From: an uncultured Clostridium sp.
GTDB lineage: Bacteria > Bacillota > Clostridia > Oscillospirales > Acutalibacteraceae
Assembly: GCA_934717555.1 (NCBI GenBank)
Contig: CAKUYY010000002.1
Location: 1-64,000, forward strand
Length of the DNA: 64,000 nucleotides
Direction: 5' to 3'
Part shown: positions 16,579 through 29,900 of the stretch, in pieces
Position numbering within the stretch: position 1 is the first letter of the stretch
Layout: each line of letters opens with the position of its first letter
Translations under genes and position numbers: made by a program
Notes under the pieces: model-generated
Databases searched by the model: none
What the model saw: only the letters and a program-made list of their open reading frames with translations
Told to the model about the DNA's origin: nothing

Positions 16579-17085
16579 ATGCAGATAGAAACGGAGAGGC
16601 TGCTTCTTGTCCCGGTATCTGAACAGCATACAGGGGAAGTATATCAACATTTTAATGAAAAGGTGATTGTATATATGTTTCCTGGTGTTTTAAAAGACAA
16701 CCGGGAAGCAGAAGGAGTCATTCATAGATTTATGGATCAGCAAAGCCAAAAGACAGACTATGTATATGCAATTACCAAGAAAGAAACCGGCGAGTTTATT
16801 GGTTTGGCCGGCCTGCACCATATGGACCAGACCATTTCGGAGCTGGGGATTTGGACAAAAATGGATTCCCATGGCAACCATTACGGCAGGGAAGCGATTG
16901 GCGGCCTGATCAGGCATGCCGCCGCGCTGGGAAAGAAAAAGCTGCGTTATCCAGTTGACAGAAGGAATATCCCCAGCAAAAAGATCCCTCTTTTTTACGG
17001 AGGAAAGTTGGTGGGCAGATGCCGAGAAGTTTCTACGCCGGACGGCAGGACACTTCAGGAAGAACTATATGAAATAGAAATATAA
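16579..17085 (+). CDS. GNAT family N-acetyltransferase
   Basis: A 168-residue RimJ/RimL-like acetyltransferase. It opens with the usual IETERLLLVPVSEQH and has ELGIWTKMDSHGNHYGREAI as the acetyl-CoA region, where the canonical RGxGxG loop is replaced by SHGNHYG. The ATG at 16579 is chosen for GAGGG eight bases upstream; a TTG at 16552 also opens the frame. The acceptor is unknown. The C-terminal half diverges from most family members after RHAAALGKKKLRYPVD, so the acceptor site may be unusual. Confidence 0.8.
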   Translation: MQIETERLLLVPVSEQHTGEVYQHFNEKVIVYMFPGVLKDNREAEGVIHRFMDQQSQKTDYVYAITKKETGEFIGLAGLHHMDQTISELGIWTKMDSHGNHYGREAIGGLIRHAAALGKKKLRYPVDRRNIPSKKIPLFYGGKLVGRCREVSTPDGRTLQEELYEIEI

Positions 17086-17151
17086 TCCTAATAATCATGG
17101 AAATGATTCGGAAGAAAAGCATCTATAAAAACTTTTGAGAAAAAAGCAGAA

Positions 17152-17179
17152 ATATCCCTTGCAATTTTGCAGGGGATAT
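17152..17179. promoter_or_regulatory. Inverted repeat over the rpmE promoter (possible operator)
   Basis: A 12-bp inverted repeat (17152-17163 with 17168-17179, one G-T pair, loop 4) covers the -35 box and most of the spacer of the promoter at 17159-17187. There is no T-run behind it, so a terminator for the upstream gene is unlikely. It does not resemble the Firmicutes Zur box. Confidence 0.45.
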
Positions 17180-17187
17180 GGTATCAT
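17159..17187 (+). promoter_or_regulatory. Promoter of rpmE
   Basis: TTGCAA (17159-17164) and TATCAT (17182-17187) with a 17-bp spacer, about 44 bp before the rpmE start. Confidence 0.6.
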
Positions 17188-17230
17188 TCATTTGTTAATC
17201 TTACGGTTTCAGCGAAAGAGGTGAACAAGA

Positions 17231-17440
17231 ATGAAGGAAAATATCCATCCGAAGTATGAAGAAACCACCATCACTTGTGCATGTGGCAATGTAATCACTA
17301 CCGGCTCCACAAAAAAGGATATTCGCGTTGAAATTTGCTCCAAATGCCATCCGTTTTTCACCGGCAAGCAAAAGCTCGTTGATACCGGCGGACGTGTAGA
17401 CAGATTCAAGAAGCGTTACGGTATGCAGGACAACAAATAA
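17231..17440 (+). CDS. rpmE: Ribosomal protein L31, zinc-binding form
   Basis: A 69-residue L31 with MKENIHPKYEE at the N-terminus and zinc cysteines in TCACGN and CSKCHPFFTG, so it is the C+ type rather than the zinc-independent paralogue. It bridges the two ribosomal subunits at the B1 region. AAAGAGGTGAACAAG precedes the ATG. It has its own promoter and a strong terminator, so it is monocistronic. The palindrome over its promoter could allow specific control. Confidence 0.97.
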   Translation: MKENIHPKYEETTITCACGNVITTGSTKKDIRVEICSKCHPFFTGKQKLVDTGGRVDRFKKRYGMQDNK

Positions 17441-17466
17441 GATCCGAATCCAGATCAGAATTCTAC

Positions 17467-17502
17467 GGCGGCGCAAATATTTGCGCCGCCTGTCATTTTT
17501 TA
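17467..17502 (+). terminator. Terminator of rpmE
   Basis: A 24-base perfect palindrome (17467-17478 with 17479-17490) of high GC content, followed by TGTCATTTTTT. Confidence 0.85.
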
Positions 17503-17515
17503 CGGAGGTTTTCCG

Positions 17516-18145
17516 ATGACAGCCTATCAAACCATTGCACACCCTGCTTCTGAGGAATTTGTAGAACGGCGTTCCCGGTTTATCGGCACAGTAAGGCCGG
17601 TTAAGACAGAGGAAGAAGCGATAGCGTTTATTGAGGAAATGCGCAGCAAATACTGGGATGCCACCCATAATGTATATGCCTATTCCCTGCGGGAAGGGAA
17701 TATCCGGCGATACTCTGACGATGGGGAGCCTCAGGGGACCGCAGGAGTGCCCACACTGGATGTGCTGCAAAAAAGCGGTGTGACAGATGCAGCGGTGGTG
17801 GTCACCCGTTATTTTGGAGGCGTACTGCTGGGGGCAGGAGGATTGGTACGGGCATATTCCCATGCCGCCAGCCTTGCCTTGCAGGCGGGTACAATACTCA
17901 CGATGCAGCTGTGCAAGACGGCAAGCCTGCTCTGTGATTATAATCAGTACGGGAGAGTGTCCGCCCTGATTCCGGAATGTGGCGGCGTCATAGAAGACAC
18001 CCAATTCACCGACTGTGTGGAGATTATTTTTTATATGGCGGAAGAAAATCTTCCCGCGTTATCCCGCCGTCTGGCTGATGCAACATGCGGTCAGGTGGAA
18101 GCGCACGTCACCGGGGAACGTTTTGTGGCGTTGTCCCGCGTTTAA
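17516..18145 (+). CDS. YigZ/IMPACT family protein
   Basis: A 209-residue protein. The N-terminal UPF0029/IMPACT domain shows the signature DDGEPQGTAGVPTLDVL and TRYFGGVLLGAGGLVRAYS. A ferredoxin-like C-terminal domain (DUF1949-like) follows. Eukaryotic IMPACT regulates the kinase GCN2; the bacterial role is unsettled, though structural work places it among RNA- or nucleotide-binding folds. ACGGAGG precedes the ATG. It is read from 25 bp after the rpmE hairpin, so it depends on readthrough or a weak promoter there. Confidence 0.92.
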   Translation: MTAYQTIAHPASEEFVERRSRFIGTVRPVKTEEEAIAFIEEMRSKYWDATHNVYAYSLREGNIRRYSDDGEPQGTAGVPTLDVLQKSGVTDAAVVVTRYFGGVLLGAGGLVRAYSHAASLALQAGTILTMQLCKTASLLCDYNQYGRVSALIPECGGVIEDTQFTDCVEIIFYMAEENLPALSRRLADATCGQVEAHVTGERFVALSRV

Positions 18146-18319
18146 CAAAAAACACAGATGTTTTCCTGGTAATGAGGCGAAGTTTGTATATACAGCTGGA
18201 TTTCGCTTTTTATCAACTTTTTTTCTAAGAAAAGAAGGAATTATTCTTTTTCCGTCGTATAAAATAAAAGACAGTAATTTTTTTCTGTTTGGCAGAGAAA
18301 AAATGGGGGGCAGCGTATC

Positions 18320-19318
18320 ATGACGGTCCGGGAGCGAACCCAAGAGATAGAAAGGGATACCCTAGCCCCATATGCCTCTTTTTCCCAATTTACCAGAGGA
18401 AGGCAGGAGCCGGAAGAGGAGTGTGCCCTGCGCACTTGTTACCAGCGCGACCGGGACCGCATCATCCATTGCAAAGCGTTCCGCCGGCTAAAACAGAAGA
18501 CACAGGTGTTCCTGGCCCCGGAAGGGGACCATTACCGGACCCGCCTGACCCATACGCTGGAAGTCACCCAGATCGCCCGGACAGTGGCCAGGGCTCTGCG
18601 GGTCAATGAGGATCTGACGGAAGCCATCGCCTTGGGTCATGATTTGGGACATACCCCTTTTGGACATGCGGGAGAGCGGGCATTGCGGGAAATCTGCCCC
18701 TATGGCTTTGAGCACAACGAGCAGAGCGTACGGGTGGTGGAGTGCCTGGAAAAGGAAGGCAGAGGTTTAAACTTGACCTGGGAAGTGCGCAACGGCATCC
18801 GTTGCCACACCAGCGGGGAAGAAGCCCAGACGGTAGAAGGGCGCATCGTGCGGGTTGCAGACCGCATCGCCTATATCAATCATGACATAGATGACGCTTT
18901 GCGGGCGGGGGTGCTGCGGCAGGAGCAGATCCCGGAGGAAGCGGTTCGACTGCTGGGCGGCCGCCGCAGCGTACGGATTCACACGCTGGTTTCCTCCTTA
19001 GTGGAAAATAGCCGGGAGGGAAGGCTGCAGATGGCCCCGGAGATCCAGCGGGTTTTCCAGGATTTGCATGCGTTTATGTATGAGACGGTTTACCGCAGCC
19101 CTTTTGCGAAACAGGAGGAAAAAAAGGTTCCCGGCCTGATTGAAGGGTTATATGGTTATTTTTGGGAGCATCCTGAAAAAATGCCGCAGGAAATGCAGCG
19201 TATCGCGCAGGAAGAGGATCTCCCCCGGGCGGTGTGCGATTATATCGCTGGAATGACCGATCACTATGCCATTGGATTGTTTGAGGAGATTTTTGTTCCC
19301 AAGGCATGGAGAAGCTGA
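18320..19318 (+). CDS. dgt: dGTPase-like deoxynucleotide triphosphohydrolase (HD family)
   Basis: A 332-residue HD-domain protein. Motifs: RDRDRIIHCKAFRRLKQKTQ, HTLEVTQIARTVARAL (metal His), ALGHDLGHTPFGHAGE (HD pair) and RVADRIAYINHDIDDAL (final Asp). The family hydrolyses dGTP or other dNTPs to nucleoside and triphosphate; substrate preference is not readable. Located just ahead of dnaG and rpoD, an arrangement common in Clostridia, where it leads the macromolecular synthesis operon. The ATG follows GGGGGCAGCGTATC. Confidence 0.93.
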   Translation: MTVRERTQEIERDTLAPYASFSQFTRGRQEPEEECALRTCYQRDRDRIIHCKAFRRLKQKTQVFLAPEGDHYRTRLTHTLEVTQIARTVARALRVNEDLTEAIALGHDLGHTPFGHAGERALREICPYGFEHNEQSVRVVECLEKEGRGLNLTWEVRNGIRCHTSGEEAQTVEGRIVRVADRIAYINHDIDDALRAGVLRQEQIPEEAVRLLGGRRSVRIHTLVSSLVENSREGRLQMAPEIQRVFQDLHAFMYETVYRSPFAKQEEKKVPGLIEGLYGYFWEHPEKMPQEMQRIAQEEDLPRAVCDYIAGMTDHYAIGLFEEIFVPKAWRS

Positions 19319-19376
19319 TAAAATTGAAAATCCCTCTGTTGGGGATAAAATCAGAAATGGAAGGAGGGGGTACACA

Positions 19377-21143
19377 ATGGCTTTGCCAGACAGCTTTATT
19401 CAGGAATTAAAAGCAAGAAGCGATATTGTGGATGTGATTTCCAGCTATGTGAATTTAAAGCGGACAGGGCGCAATATGGTGGGGCTGTGCCCGTTTCACG
19501 GGGAGAAAACCCCCTCTTTTCATGTCAATGTGGAAAATGCGTATTTTCACTGTTTTGGCTGCGGGGCCGGCGGGGATGTCATCACGTTTATCCGGCGCAT
19601 TGAGAATTTAGATTATTTGGATGCGGTCCGCCTGCTGGCCCAGCGGGCGGGCATGACCGTCCCCATGGAAGGGGTGGATGATAAGACCGCCCGGATACGT
19701 GCCCGTATTTTTGAGGCCAACCGGGAGGCGGCCCGCTTTTTCCACCGGATGCTATACAGCCCGCAGGGAATGCAGGCCCTGGCGTACCTGAGAGGACGGG
19801 GATTGAAGGAATCCACCATCAAGCATTTTGGCCTGGGCTATGCGCCGCCCGGCCGGTTCGCCCTGGTGGACGCCCTGCGCGGAAAAGGGTTCCGGGACGA
19901 GGAACTGGTGACGGCCAACCTGGCGTTTGCCGGACGGCGGGGAAATGCTGTAGACCGGTTTGTGGACCGGGTGATGTTCCCAATCATTGACCTGCGGGGG
20001 AATGTCATCGCGTTCGGCGGGCGCGTCATGGGTGACGGCAAGCCAAAATATTTGAACACTTCGGATACCGTGGTGTTCCGCAAAAGCAATCAGCTGTTTG
20101 CGCTGAACTTTGCCAAAAACAGCGGGGAACAGCGCCTGATCCTGGTGGAAGGCTATATGGATGTCATCGCGCTGCACCAGGCCGGCTTTACCAATGCGGT
20201 GGCTACGCTGGGTACGGCTCTTGCCGTAGACCATGCCCGCCTGATGGCCCGGTATACCAAAGAGGTCATTGTGTCTTACGATTCCGATGCCGCTGGGCAG
20301 AAGGCAGCTGATCGGGCGATCCCGATGCTCAGGGACGCCGGGCTGACAGTCCGTGTTCTTTCCGTCCCAGGGAGCAAGGACCCGGACGAGTATATCCGTT
20401 CTTTTGGGGAACAAGGGCCCGCACGGTTTAAACAGCTGTTAGATGCTACAGGAAATGATGTGGAATACCGTCTGCAAAAAGTAAAATCCGGCTGCGATTT
20501 GAGCACAGCGGAAGGAAAGATTTCCTATTTAAACGGTGCCGTGTCCGTTTTGTCTACCTTGGACAGCCGGATGGAACAGGAGATCTACGCAGGACGCCTC
20601 AGCGAAGAGGTAGGGATCCAGAAGAGCGCTGTGATGCAGCAGGTGGACAAGCTTCTGCGCAAGCGGATGCGTTCCGCGCAGACCAAACAGGTGCGGGAGA
20701 TCCAGCAGAGCGTATCGGCTCAGCGGGATCACGTGAATCCGCAGCGTGCAGGACATCTCCGGGCGGCCCATGCGGAAGAGGCGTTGATCGCCTATGTGAT
20801 AAATAACCCGGATATGGCAAAGAATATCAAAGAACAGATGCCTCCAGACGCTATGGTGACAGATTTTAACCGGCGGGTTTATCAATTGATACTGGGGCGT
20901 ATTCAGGAAGGGCGGCCGGCGGACCTGATGGATTTATCCCAGGATTTTTCCATGGAGGAGATGGGCCGGATTACCCAAATCTTGGCGTCGGCCCCTCCGG
21001 CCGGTGATACCTGGGAATCGGCCCGGGAATACATCCGGGTGATCCGATTGGAGAAGGAAAGCCTCACAGCGGCGGATGTTCCGTCCGCGGGCATGGAGGA
21101 TATCAATAAATATTTGGAAACACTCAAAGAGCTCAAGAAATAG
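19377..21143 (+). CDS. dnaG: DNA primase
   Basis: A 588-residue primase. Domains in order: CHC2 zinc finger (CPFHGEKTPSFHV...CFGCGAGGD, about 40-64), TOPRIM catalytic core (LVEGYMDVIALHQAG, then YDSDAAGQKAADRA) and a C-terminal helicase-binding region. It makes RNA primers for replication. The true start is the ATG at 19377, preceded by AAGGAGGGGG; the open frame extends into the dgt gene but has no site there. rpoD follows after 11 bp. Confidence 0.97.
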   Translation: MALPDSFIQELKARSDIVDVISSYVNLKRTGRNMVGLCPFHGEKTPSFHVNVENAYFHCFGCGAGGDVITFIRRIENLDYLDAVRLLAQRAGMTVPMEGVDDKTARIRARIFEANREAARFFHRMLYSPQGMQALAYLRGRGLKESTIKHFGLGYAPPGRFALVDALRGKGFRDEELVTANLAFAGRRGNAVDRFVDRVMFPIIDLRGNVIAFGGRVMGDGKPKYLNTSDTVVFRKSNQLFALNFAKNSGEQRLILVEGYMDVIALHQAGFTNAVATLGTALAVDHARLMARYTKEVIVSYDSDAAGQKAADRAIPMLRDAGLTVRVLSVPGSKDPDEYIRSFGEQGPARFKQLLDATGNDVEYRLQKVKSGCDLSTAEGKISYLNGAVSVLSTLDSRMEQEIYAGRLSEEVGIQKSAVMQQVDKLLRKRMRSAQTKQVREIQQSVSAQRDHVNPQRAGHLRAAHAEEALIAYVINNPDMAKNIKEQMPPDAMVTDFNRRVYQLILGRIQEGRPADLMDLSQDFSMEEMGRITQILASAPPAGDTWESAREYIRVIRLEKESLTAADVPSAGMEDINKYLETLKELKK

Positions 21144-21154
21144 GGGGAGTTACT

Positions 21155-22246
21155 ATGGCAGCGCCAGCAACACCGGATAAGAAAACCGTCATTAAGGAAT
21201 TGATGGAACAGGGGAAAGCAAAGGGACATTTGAGCACCAAAGAGATTTTGGACGCTATTGGGGAACTGGACTTTGAACCGGAACAGATCGAAAAATTCTA
21301 CGATTCCCTGGAGACATTGGGCGTAGAGATTGTAGAGGATTTTGAGGATATCCCTCTGGACGATATCAGCTTCAATGGATCGGATTCCGCGGAGGAAGCG
21401 CCGGCAGCGGAAGGCGTTGCCATTGACGATCCCGTGAAAGTTTATTTAAAGGAAATCGGCCGCGTCCCGCTGCTCACGCCGGAAGAGGAAATCGACCTGG
21501 CCATCCGCATCACCGAAGGGGATGAAAAGGCCAAAAAGCGTTTGTCGGAAGCCAATCTCCGTTTGGTGGTCAGCATCGCCAAGCGTTATTTGGGAAGGGG
21601 CATGCAGTTTCTGGACCTGATCCAGGAAGGGAACTTGGGGTTGATCAAGGCGGTGGAAAAATTCGACTATACCAAAGGATTTAAATTTTCCACCTACGCC
21701 ACCTGGTGGATCCGCCAGGCCATCACCCGTGCCATCGCGGACCAGGCCCGGACCATCCGGATCCCGGTCCATATGGTGGAGACCATCAACAAGGTAAAAA
21801 AGGTTTCCAGTCAGCTGCTGCATACCAACGGCCACGAACCTTCCCCGGACGATATTTCCGCAGAGCTGGATATGCCGGTGGATAAGGTCCGGGAGATTAT
21901 GCGGGTGGCCCAGGAACCGGTTTCCCTGGAAACCCCTATCGGCGAGGAGGAGGACAGCCATCTGGGCGACTTCATCCAGGACGACGACGCGCCCGCCCCG
22001 GCGGACGCCGCTTCCCATACCCTGCTCAAAGAGCAGTTGGCGGAGGTGCTGGATACCTTGACCCCGCGGGAGGAGAAGGTGCTGCGTTTGCGGTTTGGTT
22101 TGGAAGACGGACGTTCCCGTACGCTGGAAGAGGTGGGTAAGGAGTTTAACGTTACCCGTGAACGTATCCGCCAGATTGAGGCCAAAGCCCTGCGTAAGCT
22201 GCGCCATCCCAGCCGCAGCAAGAAACTGAAGGATTTCCTGGATTAA
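21155..22246 (+). CDS. rpoD: Primary RNA polymerase sigma factor (SigA)
   Basis: A 363-residue group 1 sigma-70 factor. A short region 1.1 (residues 1-80) is followed by region 1.2 (DPVKVYLKEIGRVPLLT), region 2 (LDLIQEGNLGLIKAVEKFDY and FSTYATWWIRQAITRAI), region 3, and region 4 with the HTH TLEEVGKEFNVTRERIRQIE. It directs transcription from the TTGACA/TATAAT promoters seen in this window. The ribosome binding site is GGGGGAG. Length and order match low-GC Gram-positive SigA. Confidence 0.97.
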   Translation: MAAPATPDKKTVIKELMEQGKAKGHLSTKEILDAIGELDFEPEQIEKFYDSLETLGVEIVEDFEDIPLDDISFNGSDSAEEAPAAEGVAIDDPVKVYLKEIGRVPLLTPEEEIDLAIRITEGDEKAKKRLSEANLRLVVSIAKRYLGRGMQFLDLIQEGNLGLIKAVEKFDYTKGFKFSTYATWWIRQAITRAIADQARTIRIPVHMVETINKVKKVSSQLLHTNGHEPSPDDISAELDMPVDKVREIMRVAQEPVSLETPIGEEEDSHLGDFIQDDDAPAPADAASHTLLKEQLAEVLDTLTPREEKVLRLRFGLEDGRSRTLEEVGKEFNVTRERIRQIEAKALRKLRHPSRSKKLKDFLD

Positions 22247-22365
22247 TCCTTAACTAGAACTAGATAAAAACAAAAAAGACGGGGAAACTTCCCGTGCTAC
22301 ATAACAAAGAAAAGGGACCGTTGGCCCGGTAAGGGCAGACATCCCTTATGGAAGGAGGCGGCGCG

Positions 22366-22815
22366 ATGCATATGACGTTGGAAGCGGATTACGCGGTACG
22401 GATAGTAGAACGGTTAGCGGAAAAGGGAGAGCGGATGGACGCTCACAGTCTCTCGGAGGATACCAAGGTGCCGCTGAGATTTGCTCTGAAAATTTTGAGG
22501 AAATTGGTAGCGGAACAGCTGGTGAAGTCTTTTAAAGGTGCCAAAGGCGGATACACGCTGGCACGGGAGCCGGGGGACATCACCCTGCGGCAGGTGATTG
22601 AGGCGGTGGAAGGCCCTTATGTCATCAACCGCTGTTTGACGGAGGACTATACCTGCTGCCACACTGCCTGCCGGTTCCATAAGGTATACGAGGATATTTC
22701 CGCCCAGGTGCGCAGCCTTCTGGACCAGGTGACCTTTGCCCAGGAGGAAAGGGAGAAATGCGTCTGCCCAAAGGAAGAACCGATTACCCATGATGGGAAA
22801 ATTTCCTCTGATTGA
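22366..22815 (+). CDS. Rrf2 family transcriptional regulator (possible Fe-S sensor)
   Basis: A 149-residue Rrf2-type winged helix: LEADYAVRIVERLAEK, the recognition region VPLRFALKILRKLV, and a wing with KGAKGGYTLAREP. A cysteine-rich segment (about 88-104: RCLTEDYTCCHTACRFH) sits where IscR and NsrR carry their Fe-S ligands, and two more cysteines lie near the C-terminus (CVCPKEE). Cluster binding is inferred, not shown. The ATG at 22366 has GGAGG seven bases before it. No isc/suf or nitrosative-stress gene is nearby, so the regulon cannot be guessed. It may be read with rpoD or from the 119-bp gap between them. Confidence 0.85.
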   Translation: MHMTLEADYAVRIVERLAEKGERMDAHSLSEDTKVPLRFALKILRKLVAEQLVKSFKGAKGGYTLAREPGDITLRQVIEAVEGPYVINRCLTEDYTCCHTACRFHKVYEDISAQVRSLLDQVTFAQEEREKCVCPKEEPITHDGKISSD

Positions 22816-23003
22816 GGCAAAGATTTTTCTGGGAAACGATGTTATGATTTTTGATAGGGAATCACTGTTTTCCCGGATTTTTGGAAACAGAGAGGAAAAA
22901 GCTGTTGAAAAGAAAAATTTTCCTCAATATTGAAGAAAAAGTAAAAAAACCGCAGATGAAAAACATCTGCGGTTTATTTGCTGTATAAAAAATCACTTAG
23001 AAC
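22816..23003. other. Non-coding stretch between the Rrf2 gene and the rpoB promoter
   Basis: AT-rich sequence with no plausible gene. Its only clear content is the terminator hairpin at 22947-22975; the rpoB promoter begins directly to the right. Confidence 0.5.
22947..22980 (+). terminator. Terminator upstream of rpoB
   Basis: Perfect 12-bp stem (22947-22958 with 22964-22975, loop of five A) with A-run before and T-rich sequence after. It isolates the rpoD/Rrf2 unit from the rpoB promoter 29 bp away. Confidence 0.8.
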
Positions 23004-23032
23004 TTGACAATTTGAAATTTTTGTAATAAAAT
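23004..23032 (+). promoter_or_regulatory. Promoter of rpoB-rpoC
   Basis: Consensus TTGACA (23004-23009), 17-bp spacer, TAAAAT (23027-23032). The transcript would have a leader of about 175 nt before the rpoB ATG at 23215. I see no strong terminator in that leader. Confidence 0.8.
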
Positions 23033-23214
23033 AATATACTGCATCATAATGGAAACATATACCCTGTCCGGTATTCATAATACCATTATTTTACTAAAAA
23101 AGCAAGGGTATGGAAAACTTTTTTATGATGTGAAAACTGTGAGCGTTTCAGAAGTCGTTTTTCGCTTTGGACGGCCGTAACCGCGGCAAATAGATGAATG
23201 GAGTGATTGAGCCT

Positions 23215-26955
<3,741 letters not shown>

Positions 26956-26972
26956 CAGGAGGGGGCTGAACT

Positions 26973-29900
26973 ATGGAGTTTAACGTATTTGAATCAATTA
27001 AAATCGGACTTGCCTCTCCGGACAAGATCAGAGAATGGTCCCATGGCGAGGTAAAAAAGCCGGAAACGATCAATTACCGTACCCTGAAGCCGGAACGCGA
27101 CGGCCTGTTTTGCGAGCGTATTTTTGGACCGCAGAAAGACTGGGAATGTCACTGCGGAAAGTATAAGAGAATCCGTTACAAAGGGAAAATCTGCGACCGC
27201 TGCGGCGTAGAAGTGACCCGTTCCAAGGTGCGTAGGGAACGCATGGGCCATATTGAACTGGCTGCTCCGGTTTCCCATATCTGGTATTTTAAGGGCATCC
27301 CCTCCCGGATGGGCCTGATTCTGGATATCTCCCCCCGTATGCTGGAAAAGGTTCTGTATTTTGCCATGTATATTGTCACCGACCCGGGTTCCGCCCGGGA
27401 GCTGACCAAAATGCAGTTCCTGACAGAAAAGGAATACCGCGATATGCGGGAAAAATATGAGGACGACTTTGAGGCCAGCATGGGCGCCGAAGCCATCAAA
27501 AAGCTTTTGGAGGATATCGACCTCGACCAGTTGTCCAAGGAACTCAAGGATGAGCTGGCCACCGCTTCCGGACAGAAGCGTGTCCGTATCCTGAAGCGTT
27601 TGGAAGTAGTAGAGGCGTTCCGGATTTCCGGCAACCGTCCGGAGTGGATGATCCTGGATGTTGTCCCGGTGATCCCGCCGGATATCCGTCCCATGGTACA
27701 GCTGGACGGCGGCCGTTTTGCGACCTCCGACCTCAACGATTTGTACCGCCGTGTGATCAACCGCAATAACCGTTTGAAACGCCTGCTGGAGCTAGGCGCC
27801 CCTGATATCATCGTGCGCAACGAGAAGCGTATGCTGCAAGAGGCGGTTGACGCCTTGATCGACAACGGCAGGCGCGGCCGTCCGGTGACCGGCCCCAACA
27901 ATCGCCCGCTGAAATCCCTATCCGATATGCTTAAAGGTAAACAGGGACGTTTCCGCCAGAACCTGCTGGGAAAACGCGTGGACTATTCCGGCCGTTCCGT
28001 TATCGTGGTTGGCCCGGAACTGAAAATGTACCAGTGCGGTTTGCCCAAAGAGATGGCGCTGGAGCTGTTTAAGCCCTTTGTCATGAAACGTCTGGTGGAG
28101 ACCGGAGCCGCCGGAAACATCAAAGCCGCCAGGAAAGCGGTGGAACGTGCCAAGCCCGAGGTTTGGGACGCTCTGGAAATCGTGATCAAAGGCCATCCGG
28201 TTCTGCTCAACCGCGCGCCTACCCTGCATAGACTGGGTATCCAGGCGTTTGAACCGGTATTGGTAGAAGGCCGCGCCCTGAAATTGCATCCGCTGGCCTG
28301 TACCGCTTATAACGCCGACTTTGACGGCGACCAGATGGCGGTGCACGTCCCCTTGTCCGCGGAAGCCCAGGCGGAAGCCCGTTTCCTGATGCTGGCCGCT
28401 GGTAACCTGTTGAAGCCTTCCGACGGGCGCCCGGTTACCGTTCCTACACAGGATATGGTTTTGGGCTCCTACTACCTGACCCTCACAAAGGACGGGGAGC
28501 CCGGCGAAGGAAAAGTGTTCCGTGACTTTGAGGAAGCTTTGATGGCTTACGATGCCAAAGTGGTAAGCCTGCATTCTAAGATCAAGGTGCGCCGTACGCT
28601 GCAAATTGGTGATGAGACCGTATCTAAGATCATCGACACTACCGTTGGCCGTATTATCTTTAACCAGCCGATCCCGCAGAATCTGGGATTTGTGGATCGT
28701 TCCGACCCCGATAACCTGTTCCGTCTGGAGATTGAGTTCCTGGTAGGCAAGAAACAGCTGGGCAAGATTATCGACCGCTGCATTAAAGTGCACGGTACAG
28801 CGAAGACTTCTGAAGTACTGGACAACATCAAGGCCCAGGGCTTTAAATATTCCACCAAGGGCGCTATCACCGTCGCTGTTTGCGACGCCACGATTCCGCC
28901 GCAAAAGAAAGAGATCATCGCCGCCGCGGAACAGCAGGTGGATAAGATCAGCAAGCAGTTTAGACGCGGTCTGATTTCCGAGCAGGAAAGAAAAGGTGCG
29001 GTACTGAAGATCTGGGAAAAGGCCACCAATGACGTTACCGACGCCCTGCAAAAGGGATTGGATCAATATAACCCCATTTTCATGATGGCGGATTCCGGCG
29101 CCCGTGGTTCCATGAGCCAGATCCGTCAGCTGGCGGGTATGCGCGGTCTGATCGCCAATACCTCCGGTACGGTTATTGAAATTCCCATTCGCGCCAACTA
29201 CCGCGAAGGCCTGAACATTTTGGAATACTTTATTTCTTCCCGTGGCGCCCGGAAAGGTTTGGCGGATACCGCTCTGCGTACAGCGGACTCCGGTTACCTG
29301 ACCCGTCGTCTGGTAGACGTTTCCCAGGATGTCATCATCCGGGAAGAGGATTGCGGGGCCCAGCACGGCCTGGAGATCTTCGATATCCGGGATGGCAAGG
29401 AATCCATCGAAAGCCTGCATGAACGCCTCATCGGCCGTTACCTGGTGAAGGATTTTGTAGACCCGGCCACTGGGGAAGTGCTGGTATCCAAGGATAAGAT
29501 GATGGACGACCACGACGCGGACATCATTGTAGGTGCGGGCACGGAGAAGATCGAGATCCGTTCTATCCTCAACTGCCGCGCCAAGCATGGCGTCTGCAAG
29601 AAGTGCTACGGTTCCAATCTGGCCAACGGTATGCCGGTTACCGTGGGCGAGGCGGTCGGTATCATCGCCGCCCAGTCTATCGGTGAACCCGGTACCCAGT
29701 TGACCATGAGAACGTTCCACACCGGCGGCGTCGCCAGTGCGGAAGATATCACCCAAGGTTTGCCGCGTGTTGAGGAATTGTTTGAAGGCCGTAAGCCCAA
29801 GCATCTGGCTATCATCAGTGAAATCGGCGGCCAGGTACGCTTTGAGGAGATCAAGAAAAACCGCCATGCGGTGATCTATAATAAAGAGACCGGCGAGGAG

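Noticed and set aside
22270..22300. Short hairpin after rpoD as a terminator
   Set aside because: The stem is only seven pairs with a G-T and there is no T-run behind it.
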